Source of the DNA: Streptomyces sp. NRRL S-37
GTDB lineage: Bacteria; Actinomycetota; Actinomycetes; Streptomycetales; Streptomycetaceae
Length of the DNA stretch: 64,000 nt
Assembly (NCBI RefSeq): GCF_000721605.1
Contig: NZ_JOIZ01000005.1
Coordinates: 372,001 to 436,000, forward strand
Reading direction: 5' to 3'
Position numbers and translations under genes: made by a program. Below are positions 19,413 through 27,341 of this stretch, in pieces. The notes below the pieces were generated by a model, which ran no database searches, was not told where the DNA came from, and saw only the letters and a program-made list of their open reading frames with translations. Position 1 is the first letter of the stretch; each line of letters begins with the position of its first letter.

Positions 19413-20210
19413 GTGCCGCTCCTGACCGGAGCCGAGCCGTTCCGCCACGAGGGCGGGGAGACCGCCGTCCTCCTCTGCCACGGCTTCACCGGTTCACCGC
19501 AGTCGCTGCGCCCCTGGGCGAAGCACCTCGCCGCTCGCGGCCTGACCGTCTCGCTGCCGCTGCTGCCCGGGCACGGCACCCGCTGGCAGGACCTCTCGGT
19601 CACCGGCTGGCAGGACTGGTACGCGGAGGTGGACCGCGAGCTGCGCCTGCTGCGGGACCGCCATGAGCGGGTGTTCGTCGCCGGCCTGTCGATGGGCGGC
19701 GCGCTGGCGCTGCGGCTGGCCGCGAAGCACGGTGACGCGGTGAGCGGGGTGGTGGTCGTGAACCCGGCGAACAAGGTGCACGGGGTGGCCGCGCACGCCC
19801 TTCCGGTGCTGCGTCATCTCGTCCCCGCGACGAAGGGCATCGCGAGCGACATCGCGAAGCCGCTGAGCAGGGAGCTCGGGTACGACCGGGTGCCGCTGCA
19901 CGCGGCGCACTCCCTGCGGAACCTCTTCCGGCTCGTCGACGGCGAGCTGCCCCGGGTCACCCAGCCGCTGCTCCTGCTGCGCAGCCCCCAGGACCATGTG
20001 GTGCCGCCCGCGGACTCGGCGCGGATCCTCGGCCGGGTGTCGTCGACGGACGTCACGGAGATCCTGCTGGAACAGAGCTACCACGTGGCGACGTTGGACT
20101 ACGACGCGGAGCGGATCTTCCAGGAGAGCACCGCGTTCATCGGCCGGCTCGCACCCGGCGCCGTCAAGGAGCCCGGTCTCGGCAAGGAAGGGACGACCGC
20201 AGGTGGCTGA
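19413..20210 (+). CDS. Alpha/beta hydrolase, carboxylesterase-like
   Basis: This 265-residue serine hydrolase resembles Est30-type carboxylesterases and monoacylglycerol lipases. The oxyanion HGFTGSPQSL segment is near residue 22, the nucleophile elbow GLSMGGALAL near residue 91, the acid in RSPQDHVVPP near residue 193, and the catalytic His in SYHVATLDYD near residue 224. The GTG at 19413 has an AGGAGG site seven bases upstream. Its stop overlaps the next gene by 8 bp, so the two are an operon. The divergent PlsC gene suggests a lipid-related role, but this is inference. Confidence 0.88.
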   Translation: MPLLTGAEPFRHEGGETAVLLCHGFTGSPQSLRPWAKHLAARGLTVSLPLLPGHGTRWQDLSVTGWQDWYAEVDRELRLLRDRHERVFVAGLSMGGALALRLAAKHGDAVSGVVVVNPANKVHGVAAHALPVLRHLVPATKGIASDIAKPLSRELGYDRVPLHAAHSLRNLFRLVDGELPRVTQPLLLLRSPQDHVVPPADSARILGRVSSTDVTEILLEQSYHVATLDYDAERIFQESTAFIGRLAPGAVKEPGLGKEGTTAGG

Positions 20211-20808
20211 GCACGACTCGGACCGCGAGGACCGCGAGGATCGCGAGAACCGTGAAGGCCGCGAGCCGGAGGAGAAGGGGGTTCCCTTCGACGAGGCCGC
20301 CGCGTGGGAGGCGATCGTCGCCGGGTACGGGGAGGAGCCGCCGGATCCGCCGGGCGCCAAGCCGTTCAAGTCCGTCGAGGACCTGGCGCTGCTGGAGCCC
20401 GAGACGAACGAGGGCGAGGCGCGGGCCGAGTCCCCCGTCAAGGCCGAGGACAAGCCGGCCAAGCCGCTGGGCGGCTCCGTCTCCTTCGCCCCCGGTGTCG
20501 GCGGCCCGCGCGACTACAGCGTGGCCGAGCCGTCGGACGACGACCTCGACGAGACCGACGAGGGCCACTTCGTCCCGCCGGAGCCGCCCCCGCTGCCGGA
20601 CGCCGACGTCACGTCGAAGTTCGCCTGGCTGGGAGTGCTCGGCGGCCCGGTCCTGCTCCTGCTGGCGATCCTGCTCGGCTGGGAGATGACCTGGTGGCTG
20701 ACCACCGTGTGCATCGGCGGCTTCCTGGGCGGCTTCGCCACGCTGGTGATGCGCATGCGCACGGACGACGAGGACGACGACGATCCGGGGCGGGGCGCGG
20801 TGGTCTGA
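20203..20808 (+). CDS. Acidic membrane protein of unknown function
   Basis: This 201-residue protein starts at a GTG overlapping the esterase stop. Residues 1-135 are strongly charged, low-complexity and likely disordered (Asp/Arg/Glu repeats at the very N-terminus). Two membrane helices follow (about 145-160 and 165-182), the first containing GGPVLLLLAILLGW, and it ends in an Asp-rich tail. It looks like a small membrane anchor with a cytoplasmic disordered region. Similar proteins are common in Streptomyces (SCO2124-like position). The overlap suggests co-translation with the hydrolase. Function is unknown. Confidence 0.85.
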   Translation: MAEHDSDREDREDRENREGREPEEKGVPFDEAAAWEAIVAGYGEEPPDPPGAKPFKSVEDLALLEPETNEGEARAESPVKAEDKPAKPLGGSVSFAPGVGGPRDYSVAEPSDDDLDETDEGHFVPPEPPPLPDADVTSKFAWLGVLGGPVLLLLAILLGWEMTWWLTTVCIGGFLGGFATLVMRMRTDDEDDDDPGRGAVV

Positions 20809-20835
20809 CCGTTTCCACGCGGCGGGAAGCCTGCT

Positions 20836-21591
20836 CTACGCGGCGGGAATCCGGAGGGCGGCCAGGACCGGAAGGTGGTCCGTGGCCGCCCTCAGGTCCG
20901 CCGCGCTCACCCCGGGCTGCTCCAGCGGCACCCCGCAGCCCAGCACCTCGACGCCCTTGGTGACGAAGAGTGCGTCGATCCGCCGCCGCGGTTCGTCCCG
21001 GACCCAGGTGTGCTCGCCGCCCCAGGGGGCTGCGGCATGGCAGTCGGTGAGTGACTCGGCCAGCCGCCGGAAGGTCCGCCCGTCCGGCCGCTCGTTGACG
21101 TCCCCGCCGGCGATGACGTGCTCGACGCCCATCCCGGCGACCCGGTCGAGCAGCATCCCGCCCTGCTCGTACCGCTCGTCCTTCTCCAGCGACAGATGAC
21201 AGCTCAGCACCCCGACCCGGGCACCCCCGAACCGTACGACGGCGGTGGCGAACCCCCGCCGGTGCTGCCCGGGGGTGAGCGGCAGCAGCACGTCCTCGGT
21301 GCGCTCGACGGTGGCCCGCAGCGAGCACAGCATCGCGGGCCCGGCGGCGGTGGCACCCCCGGAGAGGATGACGAGGCCCGTCTCCGAGGCGAGCCGGGCG
21401 AGCTTCTTGCGCCAGCGGAAGAACCGCGGCGCCTCCTGGAGCAGGACGAGATCGGGAGCGCAGGCGGTGATCACCCGGGCGAGGGCACCGGTGTCGTCCT
21501 GCATCGACCGGATGTTGTAGCTGAGCACCCGGATGACGGCCGAACCGTCGGACTCGGTCCGGGAGTCGGGCAGCAGCGGAGTCGTCGCCAT
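20836..21591 (-). CDS. Endonuclease/exonuclease/phosphatase family protein
   Basis: This protein of about 251 residues has the EEP fold of exonuclease III, DNase I and sphingomyelinases. It reads LSYNIRSMQDD (Asn ligand), LVLLQEAPRFF (metal-binding Glu), CHLSLEKDERYEQ, VIAGGDVNERPDG (Asp/Asn pair), and the terminal ATDHLPVLAALR (catalytic Asp-His). No signal peptide is evident. The ATG at 21591 is preferred to an upstream TTG at 21600, though no clear ribosome site precedes it, so it could be leaderless. In S. coelicolor the next gene should be glkA (from memory). Here the accessory block intervenes. Confidence 0.88.
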   Translation of the reverse strand: MATTPLLPDSRTESDGSAVIRVLSYNIRSMQDDTGALARVITACAPDLVLLQEAPRFFRWRKKLARLASETGLVILSGGATAAGPAMLCSLRATVERTEDVLLPLTPGQHRRGFATAVVRFGGARVGVLSCHLSLEKDERYEQGGMLLDRVAGMGVEHVIAGGDVNERPDGRTFRRLAESLTDCHAAAPWGGEHTWVRDEPRRRIDALFVTKGVEVLGCGVPLEQPGVSAADLRAATDHLPVLAALRIPAA

Positions 21592-21630
21592 ACGGATCAA
21601 GATACGCCGCCCCGCACGGCGTGACGCGGG

Positions 21631-21856
21631 TCAGCGGCCCATACGGTCAAGGAAGTCACGCCAGGCAACCGAGGAGACGACGAACCGCGGCCCGCCCTGC
21701 GTCTTGGAGTCCCGCACGTGCACGACCTCGGCTGCGAACGCCACCTCCACCGGCGAGCTGCTCCTGTGTCATCAGGGCACGTTCCCGGAACGTCTTCAAG
21801 GCCGCCCCGAACGCCTTGAGACTGTCGGACGACTCAAGCGTGCTGCCGTTCGCCAT
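21631..21856 (-). pseudogene. Collapsed XRE regulator-DUF397 pair (deletion scar)
   Basis: An ATG at 21856 opens an XRE-type N-terminus (MANGSTLESSDSLKAFGAAL, then KTFRERALMTQEQLA) of about 35 residues, which breaks off at the start of its helix-turn-helix. In the next frame the sequence continues at once as the C-terminus of a DUF397 protein (VEVAFAAEVVHVRDSKTQGG, then PRFVVSSVAWRDFLDRMGR), ending with TGA at 21631-21633. XRE and DUF397 genes are usually adjacent in Streptomyces. The simplest reading is one deletion joining the start of the first gene to the end of the second. The frame shift means no fusion protein is made. Confidence 0.8.
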
Positions 21857-22114
21857 GGACGACGACCCCCTTGTCGCGTAACCGGCACACCTTGCAGCCG
21901 TACAACATCCCGGCACCCGGCAGGGGTTACGCGCGGGCCCCGGCCTCAGCCCGTACAGGCCGACGTGTACGGGTCGTCACGGCGAACGCGGGCGCACCCG
22001 CCCGGGTGATTCCCCGGCTCGGCGGCATCCGCCGAGCGCCCCCAGGGGAATTCCACGGTCACTGGCTGTCCCGCCGCAGCCTCGCTTCCCGTGCCCGAGG
22101 AGGCTCGAACAGAC

Positions 22115-23053
22115 ATGTCGGACCCCGCGCGTATCGACGTGCACCAGCATCTGGTCCCACCGCACCTCGGTCGTGCGATGGCCGAGCGGGCCGAGGCCCT
22201 GGGCTGGCCCGCTCCCGCGTGGGACGTCCACAGCGCGATCACGATGATGGACCGCAGGTCGATCGCCACCGGCATCCTGTCGTTCCCCGCCCCGGTCGCA
22301 GCCCCGGACGACCCCGCCGCGGCCCGCGCCGGTGCCCGCGGCGTGAACGAGTACACCGCCGAAGTGGTCAAGGACCGGCCCGATCGCTTCGGCCACTTCG
22401 CGGTCCTCCCGCTGCCCGACGTGGACGCCGCGCTCGCCGAGGCGGCCCGTGCGCTGGACGAGCTGAACGCCGACGGACTGACGGTCCTGTCCAACGTGCA
22501 CGGCCGTTATCTCGGCGCCCCGGTGTTCGAGCCGCTCTGGGCCGAGCTGGACGCCCGTGCCGCCGTCGTTCTCGTCCACCCCACCGCGCCACCGGTCGCG
22601 CCGGTCCCCGGCCTGCCCAGCCCTCTGGTGGACTTCCCGTACGACACGGTCCGCACGGCCCTCCACATGGTGGTGAACGGAGTGCCGAGGCGGTATCCCC
22701 GGATCAGGATGATCCTGCCGCACGCCGGCGGCTTCCTGCCGTACGCCGCCCACCGCTTCGCCGTGGCCGCCCGGCTCCATCCCGACTCCACGCCTGAGAG
22801 CCTGCTGGACGACCTGCGGTCCTTCTACTTCGACACGGCCATCTCCGCCGGCCCGGCCGCCCTGCCCTCCCTGCTCGCCTTCGCCGCCCCCGGACACGTC
22901 CTGTACGGCAGCGACTTCCCCATGCTCCCCGAGGAGTGGGCCACCGGCTTCGACAGCGGGCTGGACGCGTACCCGCGCTGGGAACCCGGGCAGCTCCACG
23001 CCGTCAACCGCGGCAACGCCGAACTCCTGCTCCCCCGGCTCGCCCGGTTCTGA
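22115..23053 (+). CDS. Amidohydrolase_2 family metal-dependent hydrolase/decarboxylase
   Basis: This 312-residue TIM-barrel protein is of the ACMSD/gamma-resorcylate decarboxylase branch. Metal ligands expected for the fold are visible: the N-terminal HxH in IDVHQHLVPP (residues 9 and 11), VLVHPTAPP near residue 157, ILPHAGGFLPY near residue 208, and YGSDFPM near residue 267. The ATG at 22115 has GAGGAGG eleven bases upstream. It opens the accessory block and is followed by an alpha/beta hydrolase gene. Typical relatives decarboxylate or hydrolyse aromatic or lactone acids. The substrate here is unknown. Confidence 0.88.
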   Translation: MSDPARIDVHQHLVPPHLGRAMAERAEALGWPAPAWDVHSAITMMDRRSIATGILSFPAPVAAPDDPAAARAGARGVNEYTAEVVKDRPDRFGHFAVLPLPDVDAALAEAARALDELNADGLTVLSNVHGRYLGAPVFEPLWAELDARAAVVLVHPTAPPVAPVPGLPSPLVDFPYDTVRTALHMVVNGVPRRYPRIRMILPHAGGFLPYAAHRFAVAARLHPDSTPESLLDDLRSFYFDTAISAGPAALPSLLAFAAPGHVLYGSDFPMLPEEWATGFDSGLDAYPRWEPGQLHAVNRGNAELLLPRLARF

Positions 23054-23174
23054 CGCCGCGAGGCGGTCGTACGGCTCCTGCGCGTCGGTGGTGCCGCGTC
23101 AGACCCGGAATGCCCGGCGAGCCGGCCGCCTCCCAGAACGCGATCGACGCATCGCCGTAGGACGGAGACCCGCC

Positions 23175-24023
23175 ATGCGCAGCAACGTGTTCGAGACCGA
23201 CGGAGCACGCCTGTACCACGAAGTGCGCGGCAGCGGGCCCGCCCTGTTGATGATCAGCGGGGCCGGAGGGGACGCGGGGTACTACTCGGGTGTCGCCGAG
23301 GAGCTGGCCGACGCCTTCACCGTGATCACCTACGACCGGCGGGGCAACTCCCGCAGCACCGGCCGCTCCGCCGAACCGATGGACCTGGCTCAGCAGGCGG
23401 CCGACGCCCGCCGGCTGATCGAGTCGGTGGCGGACGGACGTGCTCTCGTGTTCGGCAACAGTGGGGGCGCGATCATCGGTCTCACGCTGGCCGCGCTGCA
23501 CCCGCAGGTGCTGACCGGTCTGGTCGCGCACGAGCCGCCTGCCGTGAGCGTCCTGCCCGATGGCGACCCCGACCGCGATTTCTTCGGCGAGATGGCCGCG
23601 CTGTACGCCCGGGGCGGTGCCCCGGCGGCGGGGCGCCGGTTCGCCCGGACGACACGCGGTGAGGGGACGTACCGCTGGCCCGACGACCTCTGGAAGCGGT
23701 TCCTGGGAAACCAGGACCATCTGTTCGGCACGGAGTGGCCGGGCTTCGCCGGCTTCCATCCCGACTGGGCCGCGCTGAAGGCCGCGCCCTTCCCGATCGT
23801 GCTGGGCGCGGGCGCCGACGACCGGGGTGCGTACTACGCGCGGCCCTCCGCTGAGATCGCCCGCCGGATCGGTGTGCCGTGGGCGGAGTTTCCCGGCATC
23901 CACATGGAGTTCCTGCGGGATCCGGCGCTCTTCGCGGCGGCCCTGCGGGTGCTGGCGACGCAGCTGCTGAGCCGTGAGGGACGGGTGCCCGCGAAGTGGG
24001 CGGACGGGCGCATGCCGGAATAG
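23175..24023 (+). CDS. Alpha/beta hydrolase
   Basis: This 282-residue hydrolase has the oxyanion segment LLMISGAGGDAGYY near residue 20, TYDRRGNSRST near residue 53, the nucleophile elbow VFGNSGGAIIG near residue 94, and a late His in EFPGIHMEFL near residue 241. The GNSGG elbow and MISGAGG resemble hydrolases found in antibiotic and aromatic-compound pathways. The ATG at 23175 follows GGACGGAG. It lies 121 bp after the amidohydrolase in the same orientation, so the two may act on one compound. This is inference only. Confidence 0.87.
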   Translation: MRSNVFETDGARLYHEVRGSGPALLMISGAGGDAGYYSGVAEELADAFTVITYDRRGNSRSTGRSAEPMDLAQQAADARRLIESVADGRALVFGNSGGAIIGLTLAALHPQVLTGLVAHEPPAVSVLPDGDPDRDFFGEMAALYARGGAPAAGRRFARTTRGEGTYRWPDDLWKRFLGNQDHLFGTEWPGFAGFHPDWAALKAAPFPIVLGAGADDRGAYYARPSAEIARRIGVPWAEFPGIHMEFLRDPALFAAALRVLATQLLSREGRVPAKWADGRMPE

Positions 24024-24160
24024 GAATCCCCTATAGGGCCTGCTCACATTTCGTCTTTGCCTCCCGCTGTTCTCCGGACCTACCGTGAAACAGCTCGACG
24101 AGGTGATCACCGTGATTCGCCCATCGAGCGGACAATTGCGCGATGGAGAGGGCCGGTGGC

Positions 24161-24937
24161 ATGACCACAATCGAGAACGGGTCGGGAATTCGGGAGCTCG
24201 CGGGAAAGCGGGCCCTGGTCACGGGTGGTTCCCGTGGTATCGGGGCGGCCGTCGTGCGCCGACTCCTGGAGGCGGGCGCCGAGGTGCTCACGACCGCCAG
24301 GTCGGCGTCGGACACGGTGCCGGAGGGGGCGGCCTTCGTGACGGCCGACGTACGGACACGGGACGGCGCCCAGGCGCTCGCCGCGGCCGCGCGGGAGGTG
24401 CTCGGCGGGGTGGACGTCCTGGTCCACAACGCGGGTGGGGCGCGGCCCCACGAAAGCGCCGTGGCCATCCCCGAGGAGGAGTGGCAGGACGCACTCGACC
24501 TGAACTACCTGGCGTCGGTACGGCTGGACGCGCTGCTGGTACCGGGGATGCGGGAACGGCGTTCGGGGGTGATCGTGCACGTCTCCTCGGCCGCGGTCCC
24601 CACCTCGGCACCGCCGTTCCTGCACTACACGGCGGCGAAGGCGGCGCTGGAGAACTACAGCCGGGGACTGTCCCAGGAGCTGGCCCCGGCCGGGATCCGC
24701 GTCAACACCGTGACTCCCGGCAGGGTCGCCACCCCCGGCGGCGAGGCGACGCGTGAGCAGTGGGCGCGGCTGAACGGGGCACCGGCCCGGACCAACGCCG
24801 ACGACACCCCTCCGCTGGGGCGCGACGGAAGGCCGGACGATCTCGCCCACGCGGTGCTGTTCCTCGTGTCCGACCGGGCGAGCTGGCTGACCGGGAGCAA
24901 TCTCGTCGTGGACGGCGGGGAATTCCCCAGGGGCTGA
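24161..24937 (+). CDS. Short-chain dehydrogenase/reductase (first of two)
   Basis: This protein of about 258 residues is a classical SDR: cofactor motif LVTGGSRGIGAAVV (near residue 20), NAG in VHNAGGARP near residue 93, catalytic Ser in VHVSSAAVP and YTAAK near residue 158, and a C-terminal LTGSNLVVDGGEF. An earlier ATG (24143) is in frame, but 24161 has a GGAGAGGG site 8 bp upstream. The 137 bp before it are AT-richer than the surroundings. It is co-directional with the next SDR, suggesting paired oxidoreductase steps. Substrate unknown. Confidence 0.88.
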   Translation: MTTIENGSGIRELAGKRALVTGGSRGIGAAVVRRLLEAGAEVLTTARSASDTVPEGAAFVTADVRTRDGAQALAAAAREVLGGVDVLVHNAGGARPHESAVAIPEEEWQDALDLNYLASVRLDALLVPGMRERRSGVIVHVSSAAVPTSAPPFLHYTAAKAALENYSRGLSQELAPAGIRVNTVTPGRVATPGGEATREQWARLNGAPARTNADDTPPLGRDGRPDDLAHAVLFLVSDRASWLTGSNLVVDGGEFPRG

Positions 24938-25005
24938 CGCCGGCGGGATTTCGCATTTCCATGGTGAAGAATGACCGATTCGATTTCGAGAAAGAGAATC
25001 CCGGC

Positions 25006-25749
25006 ATGGGTAAGTACAGCGGAAAGAACGCCGTGATCACGGGCGGCGGCAGCGGAATCGGGTTCGCGACGGCGCGGCTGCTGGTGGACGGCGGGGCCCG
25101 CGTGGTGATCACCGGGCGTTCCCGGGCCACGCTCGACGCCGCGCGGGAGCGGCTCGGCGAGAACGCGGTGGCCGTCCGGGGCGACGTGGCCTCCCTGTCC
25201 GACCTGGACGCCCTGGCCGGCCGCGTGGAGGACGAACTCGGCACGGTCGACGCCCTGTTCGTCGACGCCGGTATCGCGGGCGCCACCCCCTTCGAGTCGA
25301 CCACCGAGAAGGACTACGACGAGCTGTTCTCGGTCAACGTCAAGGGCGCCTACTTCACGGTGCAGAAGCTCGCCCCGCTGCTGGGCGCGGGCGCCGGCGT
25401 CGTCCTCACCACCTCCGCCGCGAACGTCATGGGCCTGCCGGAGACCAGTGTGTACGCGGCCGGCAAGGCGGCGCTGCGCTCGATGGCCCGCACCCTCTCC
25501 GGCGAGCTGCTTCCGCGCGGGATCCGCGTCAACGCGGTCAGCCCCGGCCCCGTCGACACGGGGATCCTGGAGCTCACGATGACGGCGGAGGCCGCCGCGG
25601 AGTTCAAGGCCCAGCGGATCTCGGACAATCCGATGCGACGCTTCGGCACACCCGAGGAGATCGCCGGGGCGGCCGCGTTCCTCGCCTTCGACGCCACGTA
25701 CACCGCCGGCGCCGAACTCGCCGTGGACGGAGGCTACACCCAACTCTGA
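25006..25749 (+). CDS. Short-chain dehydrogenase/reductase (second of two)
   Basis: This 247-residue classical SDR shows VITGGGSGIGFATARLL near residue 9, DAGIAG (in place of NAG) near residue 83, Ser in LTTSAANVMG, the YAAGK catalytic pair near residue 145, and AELAVDGGYTQL at the end. The chosen ATG (25006) gives the usual length. The frame upstream reads as a charged tail from an ATG at 24961 in an unusually AT-rich stretch, so a 15-residue extension cannot be excluded. Its 3' end overlaps the convergent LysR gene by 16 bp. Replacement of NAG by DAG is a mild departure from the family consensus. Confidence 0.87.
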   Translation: MGKYSGKNAVITGGGSGIGFATARLLVDGGARVVITGRSRATLDAARERLGENAVAVRGDVASLSDLDALAGRVEDELGTVDALFVDAGIAGATPFESTTEKDYDELFSVNVKGAYFTVQKLAPLLGAGAGVVLTTSAANVMGLPETSVYAAGKAALRSMARTLSGELLPRGIRVNAVSPGPVDTGILELTMTAEAAAEFKAQRISDNPMRRFGTPEEIAGAAAFLAFDATYTAGAELAVDGGYTQL

Positions 25750-26624
25750 ACGGCCCCGGACCAGGTCTCCTGGCGCAGGAGTTCGAGCAGGGCCGTCTCC
25801 GCCGGGCCCGCGCCCTGCCGGACCACGGCGATGACGGGCTGGGAGACCGGCGGGGACACCGGGCGGACGAGGTGTTCGTGACCGTCGGGCACCGCGGAGG
25901 CCGGGACCAGGGCCACCCCCAGCCCTTGGGCGGCCCAGCGCGCGGCCGTCGCGGTCTGGGACACGCGGGCGGCCGTGGTCGGGGACGGGTCGTCGTCCCG
26001 CAGCGCGTGCAGCAGCACGCTGTCGAGCGCGCTGTCGCGGTCGAACCTCACCCACGGCTCCCCCGCCAGATTGCGCAGCTCGACCCGGTCCGCGGCAAGC
26101 TGCCGGTGCCCCTCGCCCAGCATGACGACGAACTCCTCGTCGCCGAGGTGGTGGGCGTCGGCAGGGCTCCGCTCGCACGCCGCCATCAGGGCGAGGTCCA
26201 GCACGCCCCGGCGGCACAGCCGGTCCAGCTCCGCGGAGCTGGGTTCCTCGAAGACGGTGACCTCCAGCCTCGGGAAGCGGCGGCGCAGCGCGCCCAGCGC
26301 GCCCGGGAGCTGCCGGGTGCCGAAGCCCATCTGCACCGCGACCACCAGCTCGCCCACCAGCTCGTCGGCACCGGCCCGCGCCGTCGCCCTGGCCCGCCGC
26401 GACGCGCTCACCGCGACCTCCGCCTCCCGCAGGAAGGCGCGGCCGACCATGGTGGGCACCAGCCCGGTCGGGGTGCGGGCGAACAGTTCCACGCCGAGCT
26501 CCCGCTCCAGGCCGCGGATCTGCTGGGACACCGACGGCTGGGCGACGTGCAGCAGTTCCGCCGCCGCGGTCACCGAGCCCGCCTCGGCGACGGCCAGGGC
26601 GTACTCGTACTGACGAAGACTCAT
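25734..26624 (-). CDS. LysR-family transcriptional regulator
   Basis: This 296-residue regulator has the N-terminal LysR winged helix (residues 1-60: YALAVAEAGSVTAAAELLHV, then QPSVSQQIRGLERELGVELF) and a periplasmic-binding-like effector domain (about 90-290). Its convergent position against the second SDR, with a 16-bp overlap, makes it the likely local regulator of the SDR/hydrolase genes. LysR genes more often diverge from their targets, so this is uncertain. No LysR T-N11-A site could be placed with confidence near 24.0-24.1 kb. The effector is unknown. Confidence 0.9.
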   Translation of the reverse strand: MSLRQYEYALAVAEAGSVTAAAELLHVAQPSVSQQIRGLERELGVELFARTPTGLVPTMVGRAFLREAEVAVSASRRARATARAGADELVGELVVAVQMGFGTRQLPGALGALRRRFPRLEVTVFEEPSSAELDRLCRRGVLDLALMAACERSPADAHHLGDEEFVVMLGEGHRQLAADRVELRNLAGEPWVRFDRDSALDSVLLHALRDDDPSPTTAARVSQTATAARWAAQGLGVALVPASAVPDGHEHLVRPVSPPVSQPVIAVVRQGAGPAETALLELLRQETWSGAVQSWV

Positions 26625-26769
26625 CGGTTCCCGTTCCCTCCCCGCGGCGGACCCTCGTCCACCCCGTCGTCACCGTGGGCAACCCGGTTCCGGCGGCGGG
26701 GATTCCCCGCTGCCCGGCCACCGTCTCCTCCGGCTGGGCCCGCTCACGGAACCGCACTTCCGGAAGCGG

Positions 26770-27252
26770 TCAGCGGGGGGAGTCCGCCAGCCAGCGGCGG
26801 ACGTCCGCCATCGCCGTGCCGTCGCTGTCGCGGTCGATGCCGGCGGCCAGGTCCGCGATCGACACGGCATCGAGGGCGCGGTGCCACGCTTCCTGCGCCG
26901 TCGCCATGGCCCGGGCGATGGCGCACGGGCGTGCGCACTGCTCGGCGGGGACGGCCAGTGGTCCGCGTTGCCGGATCTCCGTGCACCGGTACGCCGGTTC
27001 GGTGCCGTCGATGGCCTGGACCACTTCGAGCAGGGTGACCGAGGCGGCGGGCCGGGTGAGGGTGTAGCCGCCGACCTGGCCGGCTGTCGCGTGGACGATT
27101 CCCGCGCGGGACAGTGCTTGCAGGTGTTTGGCCAGGTAGGCCCGCGGAATGCCGTGCAGCTCCGCGAGCCTGGTGGCCTGGACCGGGTCGCGGCTCTGGC
27201 TGAGGGTGACGCAACTGTGCAGGGCCCATTCCACGCCGTTGGACAGCTTCAT
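26770..27252 (-). CDS. Rrf2-family transcriptional regulator
   Basis: This 160-residue protein has an Rrf2 winged helix (MKLSNGVEWALHSCVTLSQ, ATRLAELHGIPRAYLAKHLQ, GYTLTRPAASVTLLEVVQAI). In the region where IscR and NsrR bind a cluster it has three cysteines, in YRCTEIRQRG, AEQCARPCAIA (spacing C-x13-C-x3-C). That spacing is not the IscR or NsrR pattern, so it may be a redox or cluster sensor of a different type. It diverges from the MFS gene, and two matching palindromes lie in between, as expected for autoregulation and control of the exporter. Confidence 0.88.
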   Translation of the reverse strand: MKLSNGVEWALHSCVTLSQSRDPVQATRLAELHGIPRAYLAKHLQALSRAGIVHATAGQVGGYTLTRPAASVTLLEVVQAIDGTEPAYRCTEIRQRGPLAVPAEQCARPCAIARAMATAQEAWHRALDAVSIADLAAGIDRDSDGTAMADVRRWLADSPR

Positions 27253-27272
27253 GGCCTCACCCTAGCGGTTCC

Positions 27273-27289
27273 CGGACATTTCCTGTCCG
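27273..27289. promoter_or_regulatory. Palindrome 1, probable Rrf2 operator
   Basis: CGGACA-TTTCC-TGTCCG is a perfect 6-bp inverted repeat with a 5-bp spacer, 21 bp upstream of the Rrf2 start codon. It has the same architecture as palindrome 2 and differs by one base per half-site. Confidence 0.6.
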
Positions 27290-27305
27290 AGTTGTGATAG
27301 CAATT

Positions 27306-27322
27306 CGGATAGCAAGTATCCG
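27306..27322. promoter_or_regulatory. Palindrome 2, probable Rrf2 operator
   Basis: CGGATA-GCAAG-TATCCG is a perfect 6-bp inverted repeat with a 5-bp spacer, 20 bp upstream of the MFS start codon. Its centre is 33 bp from that of palindrome 1, about three helical turns, so both sites face nearly the same side of the DNA. Confidence 0.6.
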
Positions 27323-27341
27323 AGATCATCCCGAAGGGGCC

